Source of the DNA: Aurelia coerulea
Lineage: Eukaryota > Cnidaria > Scyphozoa > Semaeostomeae > Ulmaridae
Length of the DNA stretch: 64,000 bases
NCBI GenBank assembly: GCA_039566865.1
Contig: CM076949.1
Location: forward strand, 16,902,501 to 16,966,500
Direction: 5' to 3'
The notes beneath the pieces are model-generated. The model was given only the letters and a program-made list of their open reading frames with translations, was not told the origin of the DNA and made no database searches. This document shows positions 59,801 to 64,000 of the stretch, piece by piece; position 1 is the first letter of the stretch; each line of letters starts with the position of its first letter. The position numbers and the translations under genes were made by a program.

Positions 59801-62800
59801 AATGAGATCATGCACATAGCTTGCCTCAAAGTAATAGAATATCTATTTGCAATTGCAATGCACGATTTAGTTCATATCGAAATGGATGTAGCCTAATAAC
59901 GAGCCCACTTGATGAAGCAGACCAGATTTCTTGATATGCATCAGAACTATCAAATTCGATGTAGCGAGAGTCCAAAGACGTAGGGAACTGGGGGCACTGG
60001 TGGCATGTGCCCCCCAAGATTTTGCAACAAACCAAAAGGTGCCATTTTTGTCTCAGAATGAGCCTCTTTTAAAGACCAATGCGGACAGAAAGTAGTTTAA
60101 TTTTGTTATTATTTACTTCGTGATTTAGTTATGTTTACTTCTCAATTTGTTTCATTGTGAAGGAAATCGGATATCTATCAGCTTTCATACTATTTTCTTC
60201 TATATATCTCATTTTTCCCGTCAAAAATCTGTTGTATATTACAGTGCCATTCTTACGAAAAAGTGCCTTTAAATTGCCGTGCCCCTCCAAGTTTAAGATG
60301 CTTCCTACTGCTCTGAGTAAAACTGAAGGATGACCCACAATATTGACAATTTTTTTACCCTATCCTGACAAGAGTTGCCACTATAACAGTGCCACATTTG
60401 TTTCTTGATAGTATTATATGGGTTTGTTGGTTCCCTTGGCAACAGTTATCCATATCGAAGATTTCAAACAGTAAGGGCAGTGTGCCAGGTCAAAGAGGTC
60501 AAATTTTGAAAATTGCCTTGTAATGAGCTGGCCGCTGGATTAATGTTAGGAGCAAGTAGTGATTAGCCTTAATGAGGAAATGTGAATTGGCAACGTCGCC
60601 AAAGTTTATTGTTGGCCCAAATATATCAGAATTGTTTTGATTGTATACATTAACAATGCCTATAAATATCTAAGATGCTTCGCTGATTGTTTCGATTGTG
60701 TGCACAAATAATGCCCATTGTTACAACATTCCTGATTCCTATGTACCTATCTATATGTCTATGTCTATTCCTTCCGGTTGGAGCAAAAGCCCCTTCATAA
60801 TGTTTTCATTCTTCAAACATAAAAACTACCTCTCCAAAACGATAAACAACCTCATTAATTCACGTTGCGTTCCAAGTCACACCTTCTATGAATCAACAAC
60901 AACAGAATACCCGTGAAGAATTGTACTTTCTTTATTGTTCTGTTGGAGAAGTTTCTTTACGAATGGATCAAAGTTTTTAAACTTTTTACAAATATTTCGC
61001 AACCATTTTGGTAAGGTGAATTTACCTGTCTTTCCAGTGCGCTTTAAAGAAACTTATGAAAATACCCCTTTCTCTCGCCACTCAGCAGAATTCAATTTAT
61101 TCCTATCCATATTGTTTTGCTCTTTCTCTCTAAATTCGAACAATTTGTAACTTAGAAAGTGATATTGGAATCATTTTGAATAGTATATTCCTTAAAGGTA
61201 ATGTGTCCATGTAAGTACAGCGGCTTTGCCGGGGGCATGCCAATTTCACGTGATATTTCATGTGATCACTTTGGTAATGGAGCTCATTACGTGGCAAGGA
61301 GTGATCTAAGCAGACTGATGACTTACTTGCGGTTGCATTTTCGGAGCTGAAATTTTAGTTTGCATGTAATCAGTTAAATTCTGCCAGTCACTCCGCGCTC
61401 TTCGAGGCTCTTCATCAGCATCTTGTCAGCATATTTTATGATATGATATGATTTGATATGATATAGTTATTTATGCACGAAACTACCCTTCAGGCTTAAA
61501 TGCAATTTCGTTTCATTTTATAATATTTATACAGGGTAAGTATTCAACCAAGATAAAATAATCTTGATTCAACGTATAATACAAAAATTGATTTACAAAC
61601 TGCCCTGTTAAAAGAAAGAAAAAAGCAACTAACAATAAATAATAAATACATTGGTTTATTAACAAAAGATCAAAATAAAAAAATAACCTAAGATGCTGTA
61701 CTTCCAGGGGTCGTATTTTGACAAGAGTGTATACGCGGCTGTACTTACATGGACACATTGCCATTGAATTGTAAGATTTTTGACTGAGGGACCCTTGATA
61801 AATGAATGAAATGAAATAAGATTAAATTGAATTCGATTAAATCAGATAAGATGAAGCTTTCAATAGTGGAATTTTTTCTGGCTCACCCAGTATATAGCTA
61901 TTGAAAGGTTTTCATAGTTATAAAATTATGCGTATATTTCATGGTTTCTTTTGCGATTTATCGTTGGTTTGTTCATTTCAGAGTATATGACTTGCGCTTA
62001 TTAGCGTGTTGTGGCGCAGTGGTGTAATCCACTGACTTTGCAGCCAGAACAGTCGGGCGGACAGGGTTCGATATCCGGTAGAGCGCCACCACTTAAGCGT
62101 CATGGCAATGGGTCGCGGACTCGATTAGGCCTATTCTACTTCTGCGATCGCAGCGCTTGGCGCTAAAAACCGCAACTTCACGTTCAACTTCACCAGCGTA
62201 TTGCGAGAATGGAATTCAACCTTAAACAACGTGATTACTTGATGATCATAGTGGTTCGAAGAGTATTTCTCTTTTTATTTTGATACAAGTTTGGTTCCAT
62301 GTGATAATGGAAAATATTTGCTGAGTCCTTTCTCGGTTTCTGTTTTGGTTTTCTTTAGTTTCTAATTTACTTTCTCTTCTTATCATGCAGGCATTTCTTC
62401 AAACTACGATACAACCCGTAACAGCGCAACACAAAGTGAACCACAAACATGTTGGTGAAGAACTAATCTTGACGCGTCTGGCAAAGGCCAAGCACAAAAT
62501 TAAAACACACAAGTCTGAAGTAGAACGGTTTCCCGTCGATACCAAAAAGGCATTGTCAGCATTTGGCAGTCTAATTTTCATATGTGTTTTGTTGCTGTTA
62601 TTAATGCTTTACACTAAGCTGTGGAATCCGAAGCTACGAAACAGTAAATACAGATATGAGAAATTGGGAGATGTAGATATGGAATCAGAGTACAATTATG
62701 ACAACTCGAATTTCAGCTTATTGAAAACCAGTCAAGACTTTATTAGTAGTCTGAGAAGAGGCAAACGAGAGAGGAGATTAGACTCACATCATAAAGTTAA

Positions 62801-62840
62801 TTTATTGACTCCAATAACAGAAGAAGAAGATGCCATGTGA
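23424..62840 (+). CDS. TP53I13: TP53I13-like type I membrane protein with DUF3105 domain (8 exons)
   Basis: Eight exons with consensus GT-AG borders and fully compatible phases give about 486 residues. In order: signal peptide (1-24); Asn/Ser/Thr-rich region with several N-glycosylation sequons (to about 165); a Cys-rich segment FCYSPSASLLCYQDPIFC; the DUF3105 core (WPAYGEYSYL, KILQHGGVVFLYHPC, LTPCEKLSLDK, PLALVSWGC at about 205-280); one membrane helix (about 391-413); and a cytoplasmic tail with RRGKRERR and LLTPITEEED. This layout and the FLYHPC and tail motifs match vertebrate TP53I13, a p53-induced membrane protein of poorly known function and similar size (about 390 residues). Introns are 0.4-17 kb and full of transposons. 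Additional exons in intron 7 are possible. Confidence 0.78.
23853..24659. other. Start of intron 1, no feature recognised
   Basis: AT-rich sequence after the exon 1 donor. Contains a palindromic word GCATGCATGC region near 24300-24410 but no gene. Confidence 0.4.
25726..27186 (-). pseudogene. LINE ORF2 remnant: reverse transcriptase and C-terminal region
   Basis: RT motifs in order: VTPIYKAGAKADVNNYRPIS, LDLKKAFDTVDH, CGIPQGSCLGPLLFILYIND and MYADDTC (catalytic box at 26558-26569), KYLGINID. The C-terminal part (25726-26253) follows in another frame and ends in a stop. A stop replaces the codon after NVIDP near 26875, and further frame changes occur near 26280. Confidence 0.87.
27281..28644 (-). 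pseudogene. LINE ORF2 remnant: APE endonuclease
   Basis: Directly downstream of the ORF1 UAG and in the same frame, the reading frame continues without AUG into RIAVLNVVSLRKHHCEIEHV. Then come LGLNGTKL, NGGGVAIYV, VICWYRPP, GDTNCDL, IDHFATN and DHYLIFA, the APE motifs. A frameshift near 28210-28264 and another near 27290 break the frame. Confidence 0.85.
28645..29186 (-). pseudogene. LINE ORF1 remnant: SGNH/GDSL-type esterase domain
   Basis: Reads SNRSVPNERSHNPIHICMVG, then DSQLRRMD (nucleophile block), IIMHAGTNNLRD (GTNN block) and DDGLHINQGG (Asp-x-x-His block), so all SGNH catalytic blocks are present. It ends YVEYW with a UAG. The open frame continues upstream into the mariner-like arm only by chance. 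Such domains are typical of ORF1 in CR1/L2/Rex1-type LINEs. Confidence 0.8.
29871..32839. other. Intron 1 of the TP53I13-like gene, no gene seen
   Basis: About 3 kb with many short frames but no family motif or plausible exon. Contains purine-rich runs (30500-30530, 30695-30735). Confidence 0.4.
32840..34699. mobile_element. 1.86-kb element, CCCGGCGGGTGCA ends, 8-bp TSD
   Basis: The left CCCGGCGGGTGCA and right TGCACCCGCCGGG are perfect 13-bp inverted repeats. Imperfect similarity continues about 70 bp (CTGGCATGC, GTCCA, CTCTGA). The 8-bp duplication AGACCATG is at 32832-32839 and 34700-34707. No transposase is recognised; minus-strand frames at 33281-33778 have no known motif. An 8-bp duplication fits hAT, P or Zisupton-type elements. 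Confidence 0.72.
34993..36507 (+). CDS. LINE ORF1 protein: N-terminal helical domain, coiled coil, SGNH hydrolase
   Basis: 504 residues. Residues 1-75 look like a small helical, possibly winged-helix fold (AIKAIREKSKRPDKASISSH.. ending SYYVFN). Residues about 145-185 and 215-260 are coiled-coil-like (LRLENLQLRSKVQELELKVN). A charged Asn/Lys/Ser/Thr-rich linker follows. Residues about 343-504 are an SGNH/GDSL-type esterase: AGDSII (350-352 = GDS), LILHIGTNDAS and DLGRKKLHLN. ORF1 proteins of CR1/L2-type LINEs bind RNA and often carry this esterase. It ends CTT TGA TGA, next to the ORF2 frame. Confidence 0.87.
   Translation: MESEEHENIIIEAIKAIREKSKRPDKASISSHIKKRGLDLEFKKVSDIIDRMLDSAAIYNKPTASGLDSYYVFNIGLDDAKEKIETLLLPANETGMCDQSSCTFDENELDLGLGDSSNRNLGSNVETNETLATFAAIGNMANSILDLNNLLKDEREVSSTLRLENLQLRSKVQELELKVNSQVNLPITNHCEDDVIIIQPKEISSIKDVSRVISQELQQQQIAVTRGTSHELEKQLKAVQIEKHREYLLLKSNEEACRKAQESDGQREKRNSVTIEQNKTTKDVTIDQNLKRNTGSTKKGKNQNNQSKEKDISSGNQHSAATTTATTSSSASETTAHQHHWPKGTVLIAGDSIISGINEKYFEGPNYIKVRSFPGATIADMKDYLKPLLRKNPTTLILHIGTNDASNAKENADEIFNELLELKNEILRALPSCHVIISMPTQRKDNMKANGKVKVLNQKIAALGMERINNNNIVDADLGRKKLHLNMKGTDKLAKNFTNYLRTL
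36473..39235 (+). CDS. LINE ORF2 protein: APE endonuclease and reverse transcriptase
   Basis: The frame opens at 36473 and shows no ATG before or within the endonuclease N-terminus; a GTG at 36521 is the nearest weak start. Endonuclease motifs: IASLNINGLRG, LNETKLD, GGGVSLYV, VVCWYRPP, GDTNCDL, IDHIATT, SDHYMVF. RT motifs: ITPIFKEG, NYRPISVLP, HSTLTCLL, FIDLKKAFDTVDHDLL, VPQGSCLGPLLF, MYADDTSL (YADD at 38609-38620), KYLGVHVDNSLDW. It performs target-primed reverse transcription. It stops at 39235 because of a one-base loss near 39213; the remaining C-terminus follows in another frame. Confidence 0.88.
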   Translation, partial: QKTLLIIYGLFDEVPQVRQADPVNGGGGEGYYHHPLSFKKGLTIASLNINGLRGHFDELQLFLQSSGIHILALNETKLDPQYPKELTAVAGYQQKRLDRTCNGGGVSLYVRDSVKFKPRDDVPTDNLELICVEIQPPKSKSYLVVCWYRPPNDPVDSFSKLERVLSYLDKEGKEIIVLGDTNCDLTITAPDHPAGNNSKHICNLYELFSLKQLIEEPTRVTLTSSSIIDHIATTSARNIIESGVHKVSMSDHYMVFCVRKFEGALKKDHKVITTRSMKNFDKDAFLADIAGICREQGLNETDDVNVLVTQWSTLFSLIIDKHAPIKTLRVSERYCPWVNEDLKKLIRSRDKLKKAAVKSKSLLLMSSYRHIRNKINKQNSELKRQYFSERLAQAKGNMKESWKTINQVLNKRSKSTNIDLLKAPGGDILNRQEISNTMNEYFCSVGKDLASKIEDAPNPMLTGEYNLNPDNRRFNFRPIVVQDIGDAMGKIKTSKSLGSDNISSYFLKLATPYIENALVFMFNTSLETSQFPDSWKNARITPIFKEGDRAERSNYRPISVLPVISRLFEKLVFNQLYEYLVKNNLIHPGQSGFLKLHSTLTCLLKNTDDWYSGLDTGQMVGTVFIDLKKAFDTVDHDLLCKKLEHYGVQQRELSWFQSYLSNRKQFCRVGGVDSEIGEVEVGVPQGSCLGPLLFLIYINDLPSAVQGSTVSMYADDTSLCLKSRDISQLNEAVNNDLEHLDSWLKGNKLSLNVAKTQSMLIATKPKQRTVNNAAEKLHLKIRGSELDIVNKTKYLGVHVDNSLDWKEHIKAVSTKVLRATGFLKHAKNILPIASLKTLYSSIVEPHFRYCCSVWGCCGTTDIDQLQRLQNRAARIVTNSSFDAPSRPLIGSLGWKTVRELIDQDSRLMVYKSINGLLHST
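39214..39429 (+). pseudogene. LINE ORF2 C-terminus in shifted frame
   Basis: The frame starting LAPQYMSDLFTRNSA and ending FSYRGAKLWNSLSAETKQAP then FKQNI is the expected C-terminal region of ORF2. One missing base near 39213 displaces it from the main ORF. This appears to be the only disabling change in ORF2 downstream of its start. Confidence 0.8.
39430..39808 (+). other. LINE 3'UTR with hairpin and repeat end
   Basis: A GC-rich segment (39430-39610, unusually GC-rich for this window) is followed by AT-rich sequence. A hairpin GGAGGGCCCCTT / AAGGGCCTCCC lies at about 39730-39773, then AATAAA and AAATATG-type terminal repeats. A 3' stem-loop plus short tandem repeats is the usual RT recognition end in CR1/L2 LINEs. 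Confidence 0.7.
39809..40866. other. End of intron 1
   Basis: No gene seen. ACAGTGGCAGAGTTTGGGCG near 40306, followed by CTGCCCCCC, resembles a hAT-type terminus, without a visible partner. Confidence 0.35.
40867..40932 (+). CDS. TP53I13: TP53I13-like exon 2
   Basis: 22 codons after acceptor TTTCAG: ENSTASKENEVANYDCSQIK, then VK. The donor is GTTTGT at 40933; GTTAAG six bases earlier would also keep the frame. Short and weakly conserved, so its inclusion is less certain than exons 4-8. Confidence 0.55.
41362..41412 (+). CDS. TP53I13: TP53I13-like exon 3
   Basis: 17 codons, EENGNNNSANFCYSPSA, between TTATTTTCAG and a consensus GTAAGT. Phase 0 on both sides. Confidence 0.65.
41413..42363. other. 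Intron 3 of the TP53I13-like gene
   Basis: No repeat recognised. A splice-like segment at 42017-42084 breaks the phase and was not used. Confidence 0.4.
42364..42413 (+). CDS. TP53I13: TP53I13-like exon 4
   Basis: 50 bases between TTTTTTCAACCCTGCAG and GTAAGA. SLLCYQDPIFCETYHL plus two bases that join exon 5 to make Ser. The paired cysteines precede the conserved YGEY motif, as in DUF3105 proteins of animals. Confidence 0.72.
42414..44146. other. Intron 4, first part
   Basis: AT-rich; no exon or repeat recognised. Short frames at 43073-43483 lack motifs. Confidence 0.4.
44149..45025. mobile_element. 877-bp mariner-like foldback with internal insertion
   Basis: Ends CCGAGTGCGCCAAAATAAAC and GTTTATTTTGGCGCACCCGG, TA on both sides (44147-44148, 45026-45027). 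The arms match 6751-7352. Relative to that copy the centre has gained about 250 bp (roughly 44451-44697), splitting the central TCGTACxxxCTCGTACAG palindrome. No transposase. Confidence 0.78.
45508..45586 (+). CDS. TP53I13: TP53I13-like exon 5 (DUF3105 start)
   Basis: One base plus 26 codons: GKRELKWPAYGEYSYLSHKH, then WVKILQ. The P.YGEY..L....W...L pattern is the hallmark leading into HGGVV in DUF3105. Donor GTAAGT. Confidence 0.82.
46087..47780. mobile_element. 1.7-kb foldback, CCGGGTGACTC / GGATCACCCGG ends
   Basis: TA flanks both ends (46085-46086, 47781-47782). Long inverted arms (about 46200-46620 and 46990-47400) share CTGCTTTCCGCTCTAGTGCA, AAGGATGTTGTTCTGTATAAT and AATCGAAAGATGTATAAATC and their complements. 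The mirrored short frames reading MPFRKTTLLRKQLISPILFG on both strands come from this repeat and are not genes. A centre of about 370 bp is unpaired. Confidence 0.78.
47818..47946 (+). CDS. TP53I13: TP53I13-like exon 6 (DUF3105 core)
   Basis: 43 codons after TTTTTTTCCAG: HGGVVFLYHPCVNHSTVNKL, then RTLAESC and FVLTPCEKLSLDK. H-G-G-V-V..LYHPC and the ..TP....L segment are the strongest family motifs in the window. Donor GTAAAG. Confidence 0.87.
47947..48924. other. Intron 6 of the TP53I13-like gene
   Basis: Contains a G run (48432-48441) and, at about 48425-48690, sequence with GGGGGTACTTG and CAAGTACCTCCCCC as inverted ends, a possible small MITE. No exon seen. Confidence 0.4.
48925..49131 (+). 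CDS. TP53I13: TP53I13-like exon 7 (end of DUF3105)
   Basis: 69 codons after TTTCTTTACAG: PLALVSWGCFLLMNSVDYTE continues the DUF3105 pattern (alva-WG-c-l), followed by a helical region ending CPDEEEK. The donor is GTTCGT, non-ideal, so the 3' edge could differ. Confidence 0.8.
49132..50083. other. Start of intron 7
   Basis: No exon or clear repeat. A frame at 49761-49976 with a hydrophobic start lacks motifs and splice sites. Confidence 0.35.
50095..52795. mobile_element. 2.7-kb Mutator-like foldback, long TIRs and 11-bp TSD
   Basis: The ends ACAGGGCAACATTTCGTTTT and AAAACGAAATGTTGCCCTGT begin inverted arms of about 380-430 bp (shared CAAAGATGGCGGCCCGCTGTAA, CCGCAAATCCGTGGAACAAA, ATGGCGAGGGTATGGTCTGA). 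The 11-bp duplication TAATAGCAGCA is at 50084-50094 and 52796-52806. Long TIRs and an 11-bp duplication fit Mutator-like elements. The interior carries coding-like remnants at 51708-52151. Confidence 0.78.
51708..52151 (+). pseudogene. Coding-like remnants inside the Mutator-like element
   Basis: After a splice-like GTTGTAG, 51708-51899 reads YGIMGVVEPTLLSRLSELQE, then YYLASHRKCDKPGYYVMSP, to a stop. 51990-52151 reads an acidic DDDILIGQRDDDNDGTVSDE and on to SILRWCQSDMPEQWL and a stop. Composition is protein-like but I recognise no family. They could be transposase debris or captured host exons. Confidence 0.35.
52883..53627. mobile_element. 745-bp MITE with TTAA duplication (piggyBac/Kolobok-type)
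   Basis: The termini CCCTATCTGGACCGGG and CCCGGTCCAGGTAGGG are flanked by TTAA on both sides (52879-52882, 53628-53631). Subterminal G/C runs GGGGGGGCTAAATTAGCCCC and GGGGGGGCTATTTTAGCCCC make hairpins at each end. The middle is very AT-rich and non-coding. TTAA is the signature target of piggyBac and Kolobok. Confidence 0.8.
53632..54553. other. Intron 7 sequence with CTAATAGCA repeats
   Basis: The word ATTCTAATAGCA (or variants) recurs near 50081, 53659 and 54086. At 54068-54097 TGCTGTTAGAATCA abuts TGATTCTAATAGCA as an inverted pair. The frame at 53742-53984 has no recognisable motif. Confidence 0.4.
54554..54894. mobile_element. 341-bp MITE with GGGGAGACCGGGG ends
   Basis: The left GGGGAGACCGGGG and right CCCCGGTCTCCCC are perfect inverted repeats. 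The interior repeats AATTGTAACACTGG/TGTTACAA words in opposite orientation. No clear duplication. The internal frame at 54718-54930 is not credible as a gene. Confidence 0.7.
54931..56967. other. Intron 7 sequence, mostly unassigned
   Basis: CAGTGGCGAATCTAGCGG at 55062 looks like a single hAT-type terminus. 55539-55640 is open and bounded by AAAG and GTATGT, but lacks a pyrimidine tract and motif, so it is not called as an exon. G run at 56239-56250. Confidence 0.35.
56968..57100. mobile_element. Solo end of the CCGGGTGACCC foldback family
   Basis: ATCTCAAAAGATAGCTGAAC through CTTCAGCTACATGCTGATAC to TTTGGGTCACCCGG matches the right arm at 47650-47780, followed by TA. The other arm is absent. 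Confidence 0.65.
57354..57514 (+). mobile_element. tRNA-derived SINE, copy 1
   Basis: About 160 bp. Starts GTGTTGTGGCGCAGTGGTGT, with a pol III A box TGGCGCAGTGG at 57360-57370 and a degraded B box (GGATTTGATCG). The 3' body ends GCGCTTGGCGCTAAAAACCG. Closely matches the copy at 62006. Confidence 0.75.
57515..58847. other. Intron 7 sequence
   Basis: No gene. Contains a TTTC microsatellite at about 58763-58798. The frame at 58112-58357 has no motif. Confidence 0.4.
58763..58798. repeat. TTTC microsatellite
   Basis: Eight or so CTTT units, slightly interrupted, just upstream of the duplicated block. Confidence 0.8.
58848..59771. repeat. 924-bp direct duplication, copy 1
   Basis: Nearly identical to 59899-60822 at a constant offset of 1051 bp; I see only a few differences after the first 15 bases (for example CATTGG versus CACTGG and GTTCATTG versus GTTTATTG). 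Includes GGGGGCATTGGTGGCATGTG and a 67-codon minus-strand frame (59084-59287). No element termini at the repeat edges. Confidence 0.92.
59899..60822. repeat. 924-bp direct duplication, copy 2
   Basis: Second copy. The 67-codon minus-strand frame (60135-60338) is identical in both. The 127-bp spacer (59772-59898) is unique. The near-identity indicates a recent duplication or a collapsed/expanded assembly. Confidence 0.92.
60823..62005. other. Intron 7 sequence
   Basis: No gene. A tandem GATAT-rich stretch lies at 61440-61470 and a GATTAAAT-type stretch at 61805-61855. CTGGCTCACCCAG/TATA at 61879-61894 is a probable single end of the CCGGGTG family. ACGGGTAAGTATTCA-like sequence at 61535 and TACTTACATGGACACATTGCC at 61740 are inverted relatives of 61195-61215 (GGTAATGTGTCCATGTAAGTA), so about 61195-61760 may be a foldback. 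Confidence 0.4.
62006..62178 (+). mobile_element. tRNA-derived SINE, copy 2
   Basis: 173 bp. GTGTTGTGGCGCAGTGGTGT start, A box TGGCGCAGTGG at 62012-62022, B box GGTTCGATATC at 62065-62075 (consensus GGTTCGANNCC), and the same 3' body GCGCTTGGCGCTAAAAACCG as copy 1. Sense orientation in intron 7. Confidence 0.8.
62391..62840 (+). CDS. TP53I13: TP53I13-like exon 8 (membrane helix and tail, stop)
   Basis: 149 codons plus TGA after acceptor TTCTTATCATGCAG. A basic lysine-rich juxtamembrane stretch precedes LSAFGSLIFICVLLLLLMLY (transmembrane), then TKLW, YRYEKLGD, RRGKRERR and a C-terminal LLTPITEEEDAM. The tail layout (basic RR..KR then L.P.TP.acidic end) parallels vertebrate TP53I13. No canonical AATAAA close to the stop. 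Confidence 0.8.
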   Translation, partial: AFLQTTIQPVTAQHKVNHKHVGEELILTRLAKAKHKIKTHKSEVERFPVDTKKALSAFGSLIFICVLLLLLMLYTKLWNPKLRNSKYRYEKLGDVDMESEYNYDNSNFSLLKTSQDFISSLRRGKRERRLDSHHKVNLLTPITEEEDAM

Positions 62841-63696
62841 ATACACCTTTTGAGCAAAGCATAGGATGCAAATCTTCAAAAAGAAACTTGAGCTATTTCG
62901 CTATAATCATACTGTTGCACTTTTCTGAAGCCTTCAATATTTTCAGAATTACAGCTTTTCCTTCTTTTTTAGGAATTCAAAAATAATTTTGAAAATATTT
63001 AAAACCATCGTTATTTCCAAAAGCTTTAGGGAAGCATGAAGCTATTTTCAAGAAAACTATTGTTTATGGATGTCTGCAATATGGCATCAAGTAAAAGTCT
63101 GTCACTGCTTTGGTTAAAGATTTGGACATTTGATGACGTCACATCCTCAAATGAGCTGAAATACATAATAATTTCCAAGAATATTCAAGATTTCTGAAGA
63201 GTCCAATGGTAGAATTATAGATAAGTAGCTAATTTTTCGTTCAAGCAATTCAAAAGGAACAGGTCGAAGAATTTTACACCCGCCTTTTTACACCGATTTA
63301 GAGATTTGGAACCTATGCTTTTCAGCAAATCTCTTTATCTTCTTCTTCATTCAATTTTAGCCTACTTACAAACTTTCTGTATCCTTTTGTGCTCATGATT
63401 TTTATTTTAGGACGATAATCAATTTGAAGCTGCGTAAGATTTTCTACTGTGAATTTTGACTTGGGAGTATAAATACTACATGGACAATTTTTGGCTCAAA
63501 CCTCGTAGATTTTTGAGCTTGTTATCGCCATAAAATTAACATCAGGAGCACTACGATTTCCTCCTTGTGTATCTGCATTAAGTTCTATGTGCCTTATCTC
63601 GATCCGATGTCAATAATTTTGTATGAAAAAAAATGTTCGCCACGAGACCGTTAATGGAAAGTTTATCCCTTATCGCCACAATCTTGGTGCCAAACA
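62841..63696. other. 3' flank / possible 3'UTR of the TP53I13-like gene
   Basis: AT-rich sequence after the stop at 62840; no canonical AATAAA or second gene recognised. Confidence 0.35.
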
Positions 63697-64000
63697 CAGG
63701 GGCGTAGCCAAAGGGGGGGTGCGGGGGGTGCCGCACCCCCCCCCCAACATTCAGTTTGTCGGCAAATTGATAATATCTGTCGGCAAATCAAAAACGTTTC
63801 CTTGGTACTGGTACTACTGAGTGTCTGTCAGCGAATACAGTTTCCAAATCTTTCAAAGGGTTGGTGTGAAACTCAGTGACCGATTTCTTTGAACTGAATG
63901 ACTGAACGATCTTGGGTCTTGGGAGAGGCATTCTAAGCCAAAGTAGAATGCATATTCTCAAAATTTTCCTGGTGGCTTTGCCCCCAGACCTACTTATTTC
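63697..64000 (+). mobile_element. Left end of a CAGGGGCGTAGCC-type transposon (cut by window end)
   Basis: CAGGGGCGTAGCCAAAGGGG followed by a G-rich/C-rich hairpin (GGGGGGTGCGGGGGGTGCC / CCGCACCCCCC). Such CAGGGGCGTAGC ends are common hAT-like termini in marine invertebrates. The partner end would lie beyond the window. Confidence 0.5.

Noticed and set aside
59084..60338. Identical 67-codon frames as a duplicated gene
   Set aside because: Identity follows from the recent DNA duplication; no motif, splice context or codon evidence of selection.
1..64000. CRISPR arrays, bacterial operons, rRNA or intact tRNA genes
   Set aside because: No regularly spaced repeats, no ribosome-binding sites, no rRNA-like blocks; the only tRNA-like sequences are the SINE heads.

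Overview
This window looks like AT-rich intergenic and intronic DNA from an animal genome. A cnidarian, probably an anthozoan, is my best guess but is not proven. The evidence is a single-exon class A GPCR with a decayed tandem paralogue, small exons with GT-AG borders, LINEs whose ORF1 ends in an SGNH-hydrolase domain, a tRNA-derived SINE, and many foldback and MITE elements. There is nothing bacterial: no operons, ribosome-binding sites, CRISPR arrays or rRNA.

Host genes. (1) A 307-residue class A GPCR lies on the minus strand at 2292-3215, with a frameshifted relic of a sister gene at 4801-5830. (2) On the minus strand between about 19.5 and 9.5 kb, seven small exons encode the N-terminal part of gamma-tubulin complex component 2 (TUBGCP2-like). 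The first exon and the GRIP-domain part were not found, and the last piece looks damaged. (3) On the plus strand, eight phase-compatible exons from 23424 to 62840 form a 39.4-kb gene for a type I membrane protein with a DUF3105 ectodomain. It resembles vertebrate TP53I13: signal peptide, glycosylated Ser/Thr/Asn-rich stretch, DUF3105 core, one membrane segment and a basic tail. Most of its exons are too short to stand out as open reading frames.

Mobile DNA fills most of the rest. 0-2 kb: LINE fragments, one split by a foldback element with an 11-bp target duplication, and a TAA-flanked MITE. 6.7-8.6 kb: two foldbacks side by side. 11.5-12.6, 14.1-14.6, 44.1-45.0 and 46.1-47.8 kb: further foldbacks with CCGGGTG-type ends and TA duplications. 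19.9-22.9 kb: alternating inverted repeats and a Harbinger-like element containing a long palindrome. 24.7-29.9 kb: a three-level nest in which a LINE sits in a mariner-like MITE, which sits in a hAT-like element. 32.8-34.7 kb: an element with an 8-bp duplication. 35-39.8 kb: a nearly intact two-ORF LINE. 50.1-52.8 kb: a Mutator-like foldback. 52.9-53.6 kb: a TTAA-flanked MITE. 57.4 and 62.0 kb: two SINE copies. 58.8-60.8 kb: a recent 924-bp direct duplication.

The most interesting signal is in the LINEs. In both sizeable copies the endonuclease/RT ORF has no usable AUG. In one it follows ORF1 in the same frame after a single UAG. In the other it opens in the +1 frame across ORF1's CUU-UGA stop. 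This suggests translation by recoding or reinitiation.
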